This document shows, one piece after another, positions 27,002 to 39,002 of a stretch of DNA of 64,000 nt. The position numbers and the translations under genes were made by a program. The DNA is from Andrena cerasifolii (taxonomy: Eukaryota > Arthropoda > Insecta > Hymenoptera > Andrenidae). Each line of letters starts with the position of its first letter. Within the stretch, counting starts at the first letter, position 1. The notes under the pieces are model-generated. The model was given only the letters and a program-made list of their open reading frames with translations, did no database searches and had not been told where the DNA came from. Location: positions 10,471,001 through 10,535,000 of the forward strand of contig NC_135130.1 in NCBI RefSeq assembly GCF_050908995.1. Direction: 5' to 3'.

Positions 27002-29213
27002 GTAAGTGAGCCATGCCCCTCATTTACTTTCCTCCCAGTGCCTCAGTGTCAGCCCTACCTCCCAATGAGAATCGATCGGCGGCTACGCGTCATTCATCCT
27101 GATAAAAGTGCCATAAAAATCCAGACCTCCTGAAATATCCCCCGAGACCCCAATATGAATGCCTATTTCATCGTCTCGGAATCAGGGGCCGCGCACGAAC
27201 TTCTCCATGGTCGTTCCTTCATTATCGTCGGTTTGACAGTAAAGCATTGTCCTCTCCCGGCCTTTGTCCCTTTCTCTTGACGTCCACAGCGCCACAATTC
27301 AAATCTTCGACGTACCCTGTCGTTTTTCTATACCACGACAGCCGAACGGAGTCTCATTAGTCGCCGATACACCGCCACGCCAGTCATCCGTTAATTAAAC
27401 CGCTCATTCGCGTCAGGCCTGCGCCGGGTATTACCAGCGGGATTCAATGAAACGCGCGGGGGGATCAAACACTCCCGTCCGCGCGACTCCTCGGCGGTAA
27501 TGAAACACGTCGCGTTGTTCGTTCCACCGTCCACTGGCCGGACTCGTCGCCAGGCTTTATCACTGTTAAAGTATCCCCCGCGCGGACCTTCGCCGCCTAA
27601 CATACCGCGGTCCTCGACGTTTAATAAGCACGCGGGAAAGTGAAACTCGGGGGGGGGGGGGATGAAAGCGCTGCAAGAAAGGGACCCGCGTTTCTTTTGA
27701 CTGGAACGCGGATGGAAGCTCCCGGTTAATCGTCCGCGAGCATCCTTTCCCCCCTGATCTCTCCCTCGCTCGGTCAACCATTCCCTGAAACGTCGAACGG
27801 CACAAGGGCTCTTTCATGCCTTTGATATATCGCCGGGATTTATGTTCTCCGACCTCTCCGACTAGTACGCAGAGGGCACCTATTTTTGTACTTCCTTGAA
27901 GAATTTATCGAAGAGTCGTCTTCCCGGCCGGTCCCTTCCTCCGAGGATTCTTTTAATTGGGAAAGTTCCTGAGTGGAAAGTAGAACAATCGCTTGACGCT
28001 TTGACGAGCTGTTCGTCGAAGAATTAACAATCAGTACTTAGGCTACGGGCGCGATGTCGAGTGACCTTTGGCCCGGGGGACTTCCAGTCTCCCTTTAAGG
28101 AAATACACCTGAAGGAATCTTGCTTCGTCTTATTGTTTGTCATCCCAATTTTCACCGGTACTTCGAAAGCCGCCTTTGTGTCGCGCATCGGTATTCACGC
28201 TCGGCGGTCAAACAGCGCTGCATCTCCAACGCTGCGGCGCGGCAGCTACCTGGGTCAGAGTTGTTGCGAGGATACTGTATCCAGTTGCGTTCGACGTTCG
28301 TTCATGCCGATTTGCTTCACGGTTTTGTCTGAATCTGTTAACAGAGCGGACGCTTCTTCCTTGAACAGGGTTCACGCGCGAGTTCACCGCCATTCACCAC
28401 GCCCCCGAGCATCGGGGACGATTTTGCGTTGGTAGACAGTGTGAAATAATTAGTAGGCGCTCTAATCTCGTAAATTGATCGATAAATGTTATCGCTTGTA
28501 TATGCTAGGCTTAACAGTGCATTTTGTTGCACGGTAAAATTAACCTTCGATTCGATCGATACTCAATCGCGCCTACGTATTTATGAACATTATAATTATG
28601 TTCCACTGATGTGCCACAGTATCGATCATATTAAAACGTTAGTGTGCGTTTGGATTTGCATTGTCTGCGATAATTACGCAATTTTGGCCGAAATGTTTGC
28701 ATTTAGCGCGATAATTAATAAGCAGTATTGTGTGGTTATGTTCTCAGCGTAATTACTCTCGCGCAATATACATTCCTCCTTGTAAAACACGTGGAAAGTA
28801 TTTTAAACCGAGTGGACGTCGAAGATACTCCTCCGCTTCGCTCAATCTAGAGACGCGGTTATTATTTTATTACTGCAACTACTAATAACTACACTCACGA
28901 AAGCAAAAAAGGTCACTCTACTTCTATTTGGTCAGATTTTTCTTATGATTCTCATTCTTGCAACCAAAATGCAGTCTTAAACACAAGGTAAGTTGCCGAA
29001 ATTAGAATTGCGACATGTTTGAGATTACCATTAAACTGTTTTTTATTTGTAACTAAACTGAGGATTTTATGTATATATAGATAATCGAAGCGTAAAATGA
29101 TGCTGCGACTGGATTTATCCTTAATTCTGTCCCGTGATAATTTGTAAGTTATAATATTAAAAATTATCTGCTAGTCATTCCCTATACAAATTATCTTTGT
29201 AAAAAGAAGTGAG

Positions 29214-29459
29214 ATCCCCATAAAAAACTTAAAAAAAAGTAAAAGAAATAAGCCAAGTACATACATTAAAATGTCCGCGATATGTTAGTTGTGTTATCTG
29301 AAGCGCAGTTGGAAAGCACCTTTATGTACTTGCAGCTCATTTTGATTTCACATCTTTTTTTTATATTATAATTATTATTATCTCCTATTTTTTGTGATTT
29401 ATTTGATTTCATGTACTTGGCGTAATTTTTTTACTTTCTTCAAGTTTTTTTATGGGGAT
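29214..29459. mobile_element. Short element with 48-bp terminal inverted repeats
   Basis: The left arm (29214-29262, atccccataaaaaactt... gccaagtaca) is mirrored by the right arm (29411-29459, tgtacttggcg... tttatggggat) at most positions over about 48 bases. The remaining roughly 150 bases are AT-rich. The structure is a foldback MITE. No clear target-site duplication was seen, so the superfamily is not assigned. Confidence 0.7.
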
Positions 29460-29631
29460 TGAAAATTCGCAGTGCTATTTATACATTTCTAACGACATAT
29501 CAATCTATTTCTATCTATAATCAGACCTCACTCGTTCAGTGCGGATAATTCTCCTTAAAATCCTCTGATTAAGAGGAAATCACGTGTTACCTGTCAGATT
29601 AACCAGAGTCCTAATTCCCATCTTGGACCAA

Positions 29632-29895
29632 TGACGGATCTATTCTACTGAATTAATCAGGCCATTGATCTGCCTCGCGTGTCAGTCTAGGAATAGACCT
29701 ATTCTACTCGGCTGGCTATATATGCACGTCATTTATACATGCCTGAACGTAGATCGACCTATTCTACTTGGCCGAACGGAAGATCCCTTCTGTTTGTCCA
29801 GCTAGTGATACAGTTGTACTACTTGGCTCGATTAGTCGTCGCGTCATTTTGTTCGCCTGATTAATGATTGAGGTATTCCATTCTATTTGGCTGCC
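29632..29895 (+). repeat. Degenerate 60-bp tandem repeat, about five units
   Basis: The phrase ctattctact(t/c)ggc recurs at about 29640, 29698, 29759, 29815 (as gtactacttggct) and 29881 (as ttctatttggct), spaced 57-66 bases apart, with weaker similarity between. It is followed at 29925-29975 by a short 20-base repeat (tctataaatacctaggacta, tctagaaatacttagaacta). No coding sense. Confidence 0.55.
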
Positions 29896-31786
29896 CCGAG
29901 GATATTCGTTTTCCCTGGTCTGTCTATAAATACCTAGGACTATCTAGAAATACTTAGAACTACGCAGAAATACAAGGGCTGGTTGCTCGACCTTATTCCA
30001 CTAACAATTTCCTTACATTCCACCGCGACACGAAAATATTTCCACTACTTTATCCCGCCCTTTTAAAAGCTTGTCGGGTAATCAACTTTTCCGCGGGCGA
30101 CTCTTCACTCGACGGGAAACTGGATCGACGGAGGTAAGTACAACAGCTCGTTACGAGAGATATCGAATATCGGAATGCGAAGCTCGATAATTCCCGGCAA
30201 AGCCTCGGGGCCATTTCATTGGCACCGATCTAGCAGTATCATAGCCCGCCTCGGAAATTCCTCGTTTCCCCTGTACGGGGCCGAAATTAAAAAAAAAAGA
30301 GGGATACCTTTTTGCCGATGAAAAAGATAATAAAACCTGCGGTAAGAGAACGCGGAAATCTGGAGCTATCGATTTAAAACTCTGATACACTTCGGCCGCG
30401 TTCATTAATCCGCCGTCCAAGTGTATTCTAAAACCTGTCTATTACCGATCACCGGATTCGAATTTAATCCAGCACAGATCGCGCGCGAAGAATGGGCTCC
30501 GTCTTCGCTCAGGATCAATAGAAATCGAGACAGTCCTGCGTGGTCGTGGATCTCGTGGCACAGTAGCCTATGCATTTCGCGCTTCACTTTGTTTCACGTG
30601 CCACGGACCGTGGATACAGCACCGCCGGACCATGACACATTTGCCACGGGCATCCGGTAACCAAATATGCCTCCCGAGACGCGCACAAGCGCAGACGCGT
30701 ATGCATGCACGCCGCGTTCCATTCGCTACCGTCCGCAAAAAGGCTGGCGAGCCGCACACTCAGATTGCAAAAACACAGCGAGCGTCGCGCAAAGAAGGCG
30801 AGCGTACTCCCGGTGGACCGTTATGCTTTTACCTTACGAGCAGGGCGTGCGGCAAATCCGGTATCGATCCCGCGGACGTTACGGCGTCTTCGGAGGGAAC
30901 AATGAGCGAGGACCGTGGCCGATGTAGCTTGAAATCGCCGCGACAATTATCCATTTAACTTCCGTTCTTATCCACGTTTCCCGGATCCTCATAAAATTCC
31001 CACCCTTATCAGCGGCTTGCCCGGGGCACGGTTCTTGGCGGTCGGCGGAATTCAATCGGGAGCGACGCGTTTCCCCGCAATTGCAAGCCGGCGCGGGGCG
31101 CAGGCAAATAGCCGTCCTTCGCAGCCGTTTAATTAATTTCGTTTTTAATTTCCCCATTGTAGTTCGCAGTATTTTATCCGGCTGTTGGTGCACGTCACCC
31201 AGGCGGCGCGGGGGCTGAATTCCCAGCCGACGCGACCGAACATCGCCCTAGATGTTATCCGGCAAAAATAATAAATCAGCCGTCCGAAATGTCCAGTAAT
31301 TTAATTTCTGAAAACTTTTCTACCGCGTGGCAACTTTGCCCCGCCGGGGATCGGTGTCCGGCCGGAGTATATGAAACGAAATGAATAAAAAAGTCTGTCC
31401 GTCCCAGCGCCATTTCCACCCCTTTTGTTCCCTCGTTTTGACCTGAGAAATTTTTTGCCACGTTTTTTTCGAAAACCGGGGCAGAACGATGAACGTTGAG
31501 CATCGTGCATGAATTTCAAAGAAGACGGGGGTGTTTGCGCAGGGGGTATTAATTTTGAGCTCATCAATATCGCAAATCAAGTCACATACACCTACCACCA
31601 TTGTATCTGGAGTTTTTGGCGAATGTCTGACTTATTATTGACTCGTACTACTTGTCAGAGTAACCGAGCCCTACTAAGGGCTTATCCTTAAATTACATAA
31701 GGGTAATTTTGGCAATTTCTTACCTCCTTTCTCCCTCAATATAAGATTTCGTAAGTTTGATATTCCAACCCCCTCCTCTCCATCCC

Positions 31787-32493
31787 TTAAGGGGACTAGG
31801 CAGTCGAAAAATCGATTTTTTATTATATTTTCCGAAAGTACTATCTGAGTAAAATTCGCAAAATTCTAGATTTGGCAGCTAAAAACGTCAAGCGGAAACC
31901 TATAGCGTCGCCTTTACCCAGAAAATGTAAACGCGTTTTTCTCGAATCTTTTTTTCTCCTGGTTTTTTCCTGATTGCGAACGAATGGAGGTTCAGATTGA
32001 CTTGAAAAAATTACAGGATGTGTAAAACATGTGCCATTCCACGTGGAACCGCTAATATAGTTCATAAAAATTCGAGATTTTGATAAAAAAATTAAAAAGT
32101 CACCGGTTTTTAGTAGCGCGCAAACAAGAACGAATTTTTCTCGGAAAAATCAATTTTTCAACCACCAATCGCATCATTTTTATTTAATTTTTGTTTATAC
32201 AGGTTCCACTGAAAACTACGAATCCAACAAATAAGAATCACACCTTTGAAATCGGATTACGTAACATTTTAAGATCGATATTAAGGCAGAACCACAGAAA
32301 AACGTTAAAATTTTTACCAGTCTGCAGCGCCATTTTCAAAGCACGTATATATTTCATAGCAATTATTCTTCAATCTGTATAGTAGTCAAAAACATTGGGT
32401 AAAAGGATACATCTGGATTTGCTTATACTTTTTTATAAATAAATAAAGGACAGATTCTCTTTCTCACGAAAGACGACTGCCTAGTCCCCTTAA
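31787..32493. mobile_element. TTAA-flanked MITE, about 0.7 kb, with perfect 21-bp ends
   Basis: The end sequence cttaaggggactaggcagtcg at 31786-31806 is present as an exact reverse complement at 32474-32494. Each outer edge is a TTAA, the target duplicated by piggyBac-type transposases. The interior is AT-rich and lacks a transposase frame, so it would depend on an enzyme supplied elsewhere. The exact ends suggest a fairly recent insertion. It lies about 90 bases upstream of the next exon's acceptor. Confidence 0.75.
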
Positions 32494-32583
32494 GAAAACG
32501 TGAAAAATTCGTAAGGAACACGCTATTAAGTGTCAAGACCTTTTTAACCATTACCTCAACGCCTAAACACCAATTTGTTACAG

Positions 32584-32708
32584 AGGAAGACTACGACGCG
32601 TTCTGCCTGTCGTACATGTTCACGTACCGCGATTTTGAGAAGGGCACTTTGGGACTGGCGTGGACGGGAGACTTGAAAAACGCTGGGGGTGTTTGCGAGA
32701 AGAATGGG
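32584..32708 (+). CDS. kul: Kul-like exon e: metalloprotease domain
   Basis: Acceptor ttgttacag, donor aatggg|gtaagt. Enters in phase 1 and leaves in phase 0; residues 250-290. It contains the family block DAFCLSYMFTYRDFEKG, TLGLAWTG and GGVCEKNG. The C256 and C286 positions match the conserved pair in ADAM10 catalytic domains. Confidence 0.95.
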
Positions 32709-32911
32709 GTAAGTGTTAAGCCCGGCCATTGAAGTAACATTGTTTCCTAGCAAATGCATAATGTTCCAACGGTAATATTTCCGTTGAATTGCAGTCGGTC
32801 ATGCTGGCACGACTGTTTTAATTACGACCGAGTGCAATTGCGCTCGAAGGAACGAATCACCTTGATCTGTACAAATGATAGCTCGGAAAGTAACGGAATT
32901 TCGTCTTGCAG

Positions 32912-33040
32912 CACTACAGGGGTAGCCTGAAATCGCTGAACACCGGTATAATCACCCTGCTCAACTACGGCAAGCACGTACCACCGACGGTTTCTCACGT
33001 CACCCTTGCACACGAGATCGGTCACAACTTCGGATCCCCT
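32912..33040 (+). CDS. kul: Kul-like exon f: zinc-binding active site, first part
   Basis: Acceptor cgtcttgcag, donor cccct|gtaagt, phase 0 at both ends; residues 291-333. It encodes SLNTGIITLLNYGKHVPP and then VTLAHEIGHNFGSP. H324, E325 and H328 are the first two zinc ligands and the catalytic glutamate of the HExxHxxGxxH motif. The exon ends exactly before the third ligand. Confidence 0.97.
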
Positions 33041-33547
33041 GTAAGTTCACGAGTGCATCAGGCTTGCATGTTGCCGGCGAGTACACCGAATTCGCTTGAA
33101 AAGTTTCCGAGGGTGGTTTGCTAACACCGGGGCCGAGGCTGGTTGCATTCCATACTACATCTGTCTCGATTCTTTTGCCTTGCCTCCTGCGTTCGATCGC
33201 AAAATTGGCAAGCTCGATGCTGGAACAGCGGAGCTCGAGTGCGCCGAGGGTTCTCGCATCGCCGAAGTTTCTCCAGCGCCGTAGCGCTCGCAACGGAGTG
33301 TTAAAAGTCTCGCTTTATGATTTATGAACTCGCCGTTATTCGGGCCGTTTCTACGGAAGAGGAATTCGACTGTTTAATTTACAGGACGACGGTTCCTTCT
33401 CCGCTGCAACAATGTAGAGGCTAAAAGCTTCCTGGCATCAAAGTTAATTGCTCCTTCTTTGCCGAGGAGCGACGGGCCTTCGCTGAAACGTCACCAGCAA
33501 ATGATCCCGCGTCCGACTAACATTTTCTCTTTCTGTTAACGCGACAG
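33041..33547 (+). other. Intron f-g (507 bp) splitting the zinc motif
   Basis: Donor gtaagt, acceptor gcgacag. It is phase 0 and falls between the proline and the third histidine of the zinc motif. Nothing else is visible in it. Confidence 0.85.
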
Positions 33548-33716
33548 CACGACCCGGACGAGTGTTCGCCCGGAGGGGAGGACGGAAATTTCATAATGTT
33601 CGCCAGGGCCACCAGCGGGGACAAACGGAACAACAATCGCTTCAGCCCGTGCAGCCTGGTCTCCATAAATCCCGTTCTAAATGCCAAGGCCCGCTCGACC
33701 AAAGGCTGCTTCGCCG
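33548..33716 (+). CDS. kul: Kul-like exon g: third zinc histidine, Met-turn
   Basis: Acceptor aacgcgacag, donor gccg|gtgagt. Enters in phase 0 and leaves in phase 1; residues 334-389. It begins HDPDECSPGG, so H334 completes the zinc triad. NFIMFARATSGD follows, with M350 the Met-turn methionine under the zinc site. It ends RFSPCSLVSINPVL and KGCFA, closing the catalytic domain. Confidence 0.97.
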
Positions 33717-34751
33717 GTGAGTGGCATAGCTTTTGGAATTTTAATTAGTTCGAAACAGGGTCGCCATCTGCGTTGCATCAAGTCGTCAACCCTGATCGCG
33801 GAGCCTCGATCGCACCTTCCCGCGACGCCTGGAAATTAAATATTTATAGAATCACGCCCCAGCCGCTTCAAAGATATTGCTAACTACTCATTCGTCGCGA
33901 GAAATTCGTTATTTCTCGTATCGTCCCGAATGTAACCGTAGTTTTTTAATCCCCCCCTTGCTACGTTAATAAATTCCCACTGCGGAGAGGGGAAAAAAGG
34001 GGGACAGTTGTGGAGGTTTGGAATATCGATTGACCCGAGGCTCTAACTGCAACTCAATTGCAATTCTAATAGCAGGTGTACATGGTCCGCTCGAAACTCG
34101 TTTCGTACAATGAGGATCGAATACGCAAACGTACGAGCAAACGAGCGACCAATCGCGCAAACAGGGTGCAGATACGACTCGTTAATTGCTAATGACACCA
34201 AGATCCCTCTTGACGAGATGAAGCACCTTTGCGGCGGAAAGAACACAAAGTGAAATTATAATATACATACCTCTTTGCCCAAACAACGAGCGAACGTTTT
34301 AAGTGCGCAGTGGTATAGATCAATGCTTATCGTGGCTGAGATATTTGTTGCGAAGGAAGTTGCAACAATCCGTGTTTGAGTTGCAGCTGATTTAAGATCA
34401 GAGCTACCCGAGCATCGTGGCTGGGAAATTGATTCCATTACGTAACCACGGCCGACTTGTTGAGCTTCATTAATCCAGGATTTCATTAAGCTCGCGGCAA
34501 ATCAGGTTAACATTCGTTCCATCTACTTTGCCTCTTTCCACGCTCCCTCGCAACCATACGGTCTAAAGTTGCACTGCGTTTTTTCCAAAAAGTACTCGCG
34601 AAATTCCAGGTAAAAACGATTCCACTCGGAACGGTTCCCTTTTTAATTTCTGCAAAGCTACTTGCCGGCGATTGAAACGCGTAGGCAAGCTAAAGCGCAG
34701 CCTGTAGAGATACGTTTATCGAATTGAAACGGTGAATGTTCGATTCCTCAG
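33717..34751 (+). other. Intron g-h (1035 bp)
   Basis: Donor gtgagt, acceptor gattcctcag. No repeat or gene recognised. Confidence 0.75.
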
Positions 34752-34921
34752 AGCCCCAAACTGCGATTTGCGGGAACGGGGTGGTGGAAGACGGCGAAGA
34801 GTGTGATTGCGGATGGGAGGAGGACTGCAACGACCCTTGTTGCCACCCTCAACGACTCCATCATGCCCCTCATGAGACACCGTGTCGCCTCGCCGATGGC
34901 GCAGTCTGCAGCCCCAGTCAG
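34752..34921 (+). CDS. kul: Kul-like exon h: disintegrin domain
   Basis: Acceptor gattcctcag, donor agtcag|gtaagt. Enters in phase 1 and leaves in phase 0; residues 391-446. It opens with ICGNGVVEDGEECDCGWEED, the standard start of a disintegrin module, followed by CNDPCC and the CRLADGAVCSPSQ block. There is no RGD, as expected for ADAM10-type disintegrin modules. Confidence 0.96.
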
Positions 34922-37489
34922 GTAAGTGATCCTTTCCATTCATTTACCGACTGATCCGGAACAACTCGTTACTTCAGCGCGCTGCGGTTAAATCCGGCGA
35001 CGCAATCCGAAAAGTTCATCAATCCTGCCAGCGAAGAATCGAGCAGCGCCATCGGTGCGCTGCGTCTTTCGTTCCGAGAGAATAAGAACCATTCAGAGTC
35101 CTCGAAGGGAAATGTATCGACAGAAATTGCTGGCGTGTCCCTTTAGCACAGAGTCTCATTTTCATTCCTACGAAAGCTATAAAAGCCACGGCTCGTGCTG
35201 AATGTGCTATGAATTCATATTGAATATCTTGAAAGGGTAATGTCCTAGGAAACGGAATGCGGATGTTCGATATCGATTCCCCCCGGGGATATGGAAAACA
35301 TTATTATTTCCACGTCACGTCAGCCGTGAAATCAGATCAATCTGCCTGTTCCACCTTCCTCGGTAATATTTAACACGCAGAAGATCATTTAAATATCCAA
35401 CAATAGCTCTGTTAAACTTTGAGTCCGAATGCTTGACCCGATTACTGCTACACATTCGCGAGATAAAGTTACTCCAAGGAATATTCGATTAGACAGGCAT
35501 CGGAGTTGAAAAGCTTCCGTATTTCCGTCTCTTAATTATCCCGTATCAGGATCTGCATGTTTACGGGCATTCTAACTAATGAGAGTAGTCCTTGGAGCAC
35601 ATGGCAGCCCTAGTTTACCCCTTAATTATCCCCAAACGAGGTATTACAGTAAAAAAAAAAAAGGAACGAGGAAGCGAAACCTAGTGCTCGGGGATTCTCA
35701 CCCTCGGCTCAAACGGGAAGCCTCGTTGCCACAGAAGTTCCAGCAATAAGAAGAATCTAACCCCAAATTCCCTCCCGCCCCTTAATTATAACCAGCCAAA
35801 GGCAGCATTTTTCTTCCCAGCGACTGGAATCATTCGCTCGCCTGCCCGAGCCAGCGTTTCATACATCATCTTGAAACGAAATCTGAGCCGAACGCGTCCG
35901 CATCCGTCTGCAACCCCCTTACGTGTAACGTCGCCAATTAATAACGCAGCGGGGCAGAGTGGCGGGGCCGAGAGGCGCGGGGCATTGATGTTTATTAATG
36001 ATAGAGTAAAGCCGTAATTAAACGGGGAAACGCGCAGTTACATGCACGTGCATCGAGCCCCTCCATCACTCCCCCCCTGGTTAATTCAACCGATGCAGCT
36101 CGTTTGTTCCCTGAACGCTGGGACTTCGATACTCTCCGATGGCGCGCGTTGGATAATTAAGCGACCCGCCGATAATCAGTGGTGACGCAGTCTTCGCGCG
36201 AAATCGAGACGGCTCTGTAATTTATGCGACAGGGGACTGTGACGTTTCGCCGACGGTTAAAAATCGAGCACGAGGGTGGGACGAGAGGAGCGCAGCGGCG
36301 AGGATCCTCGGGATCCTGTGAAACAATAGCAATAAGGCCGTGATATCCTAGTACGTAGAGCCAGACGCGGCTTCAATTCCTGCAACGGAACGCCCTTGAA
36401 TACACCACGTTCTCCGCAAACGCTTCGGAAACGACCACTTTTCCCTTGCTCCTCTGGCGAATCGTATTACGGGCCGCAATTCTGCTACACGTGCGATTCT
36501 TCTCGCCCGAAGAAACTTCCTGGTCACGGGCGACCATGGAAGATGCTCCGAGTCGAGAATTAGTTTGCAGGCATGCTGGGAGCGCGGGTCTAATTCCCGG
36601 ATACACGGTGTTATCACCGACGAGGTGGCAAACACGCCGGAATAGTATGAGTTTAATATTCAATGTTGGCCTGCCCTATCGTCGCGGCGCGTTCCCAGCT
36701 ATGTATCCCCGGAAAATGGGACTAATTAATCAAAGCGAAATCGAGGCGGCCCGGAAGGCTCCGCCAGGTCGCGGAAAAACGATTAATCTCGTTATATCGC
36801 GGCTCGGATACGAGGTGAACGGTTTCGATCGCTCCTTCGAGGTTCGTCAGGGCCAGACTCTTTTTACCCCGCTGGCTGTGCAGTCAGCGTTTCGCGCCGC
36901 TAAAGCTTCGAATCCTTTCACATACGTTGCCAGCTAACTCTGCACGTGTGAAATTGGCTTGCTCCGGGCGGAAACGTGGTTAAGCGAGTTTTTCAATCGC
37001 GCGAAAAAATTACAGCGGTATTGTTCCGCGCGCGTCGTTACATTCTCCGCGTTCCCGGGGCCCTTGTGCGCGGCGCCCCTAATTATAGGCGTGGGAGCTG
37101 AATGGACCGTAATTACTCCAGGCGTCGGTGTTACGGGATTTCGGCATTATTCTCGGCGAATCGAGTTTGAAATTGTCTATTCTGGCACTCTGCGATCTTT
37201 TAGCCGGCAAGTACCTCGCTGTTAATAAATTATGCAGCTCCCTTCGGGTTGCAAAGCATCCACCAGTTCAACTCCCATCATTCCTAATTACCACAGAGCA
37301 TCCCCTAGAATCCTCCAATTTATCAAACCTCCGCGTCACTCCGACCTATCTCCCAATCGCCGAAAACTTCTACGAAAACCCTCCGCTTTAACCTCTCGAT
37401 GCCCTTAAACACCCTGCGACGCATCAACGCACCCTCGGCGAAGACAAGCAGTTTTCTTATCGGGACGCTGCGGTAAACGAGGGGCGATA

Positions 37490-38060
37490 GTCACCGCCAG
37501 TTGCTTTCGCGCCCGATAAAAGAAAACCGGGAGAAGAAACTGCGAACGGTGGCTGGAACGATCGCGACGAAGGCCGATAGGGGTGGAGGTGCTAACAGAA
37601 AAAAAGGGCCGCGAGTTGGAGCGGGCGGGAGCGCGGCTGGCGGAAGTCGATGCATTAGGTGCATCGCGGGAGAAAAATGCCGGATGCAAAACACGTACAG
37701 ATCCGTGGAGGGCGTAGCCGGGGCGAGGGTGCAAGGGGCGACGTAGACGAATGAGCGACCTCTTTGGAAGCGGTGTTTACTTGGTTCTCTGGGCGTCTCC
37801 GAGCGGTTGAAAGAAACGGCGAGGGCAATAAACAAGTGGCGTGGGGGAAGGAAAAGGGAATCGAGAGGAAGCTGTGGACATTTAGCGAACGGAAGAGGAA
37901 CGGGAGCCGGGGAAAAAAGTCGAGAGAGATAACGAAAGGGAGGTGTGGGTCGAGCCGCTGATGAGAGAAAGAGTGGGACACCGAGGGAGTGAGAAAAAGG
38001 GCGGAAGGTGAGCAGCTTGAGGGGAAGTCGAAAGAAAACGATGGGACGGAACAAGAAGAA
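37490..38060 (+). repeat. Purine-rich low-complexity tract
   Basis: The plus strand is dominated by A and G (for example gggagaagaaactgcgaacgg, ggggaaggaaaaggg, gagagagataacgaaaggg). The minus strand therefore reads as long serine/proline/phenylalanine-rich frames. These have no domain and are artefacts of the composition. Confidence 0.55.
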
Positions 38061-38923
38061 AGATAAATAGTTGCGGCCATGGAGAACAACGGGATGCTCG
38101 GGGGAAGGATGTTTGTGGAAACGCGGGCAAACTCGCGGCAGGATGGATGTGCGTTACTTTGAGCAGCGACTCAAAGTGGGCGGCAAACTCGGCCTCCAAC
38201 TTTCCCTGATAATAATACCCGTTGCAACAATTAAGGTGGCCGATAACTTCTCAAACGACTTGGCGCGGCTTGACAAATTTCTTATGGAACTTTAATGCAA
38301 TTACACGCAACCTACCACCCTCTACACATTCGCCAAACTTGCGGCGGTCGGCTTTCCCTTTTAGCGGAGCAGCGTTATCGCCGAACAATGTTTCGCCCCT
38401 TCAATTACCCACTTTTAAGCTGGCTAATAAGTTCCCGGACAATTTTGTACTTCGATGCTTTCTACAAAACTTCGCAAACCTCTAGTGAAACTTTAATAAT
38501 CTCACGCGTGGACCCTTTACGCGATCTCTCAACTTGTAGTCCCTTCTTCTATCTTCAAACAACAACTCCGTTTCCAACTTATAGCTACTAGAATATTTCT
38601 ACTATATTCCTGTCGGCTGACCACTAACTGGTCGCTCCACTTAAACCCCCACTGATGTCTGAAAAACTTGACTAATTCTTGGAGAAGTTTCACGTAATTG
38701 CAAACAACCCCTGCCACGTTTGCTGACCCCGCGTTTCCCCACCCTTGCAGTCAAAGGAACAGAATTATCGTTGAAGAATGCTTGTGGATTCCAATTAGGC
38801 ACTCGCAAGCTAATCAATAAGCCCTCAGGCGACCGCAGACCCCAATAATTTTCAGCACGCTTGACAAATTCCATATGCCCGGAGCTGAGAGGCCCTTTTA
38901 CCGCCGAATAATAAAAATGTTGT

Positions 38924-39002
38924 ATTTTTTTAGGTTAAATTTTTTTTAGCTTAAATATTTTTTTTTACGTTAAATATTTTTTTTTAGGTTAAATTTTTTT
39001 TC
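38924..39002 (+). repeat. AT-rich short tandem repeat, unit about 20 bp
   Basis: Four loosely matched units of the form ttaggttaaattttttt (variants agcttaaatatttttttt and cgttaaatatttttttt) sit head to tail. It is a local minisatellite in the long intron. Confidence 0.7.

Larger units (their letters stand above)
27002..32583 (+). other. Intron d-e (5582 bp)
   Basis: Donor gtaagt, acceptor ttgttacag. It holds an AT-rich stretch (28.8-29.5 kb) with a 246-bp inverted-repeat element, a degenerate 60-bp tandem repeat (29.6-29.9 kb) and a 706-bp TTAA-flanked element (31.8-32.5 kb). A donor-like ggag|gtaagt at about 30133 was noted, but no coding exon ends there. Confidence 0.7.

Noticed and set aside
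30110..30140. Donor-like ggag|gtaagt suggesting an extra exon in intron d-e
   Set aside because: No upstream frame with ADAM similarity ends here, and exons d and e already join in matching phase.
37491..38089. Overlapping 187- and 144-codon minus-strand frames
   Set aside because: Two frames open at once over a purine-rich plus strand is a composition artefact.
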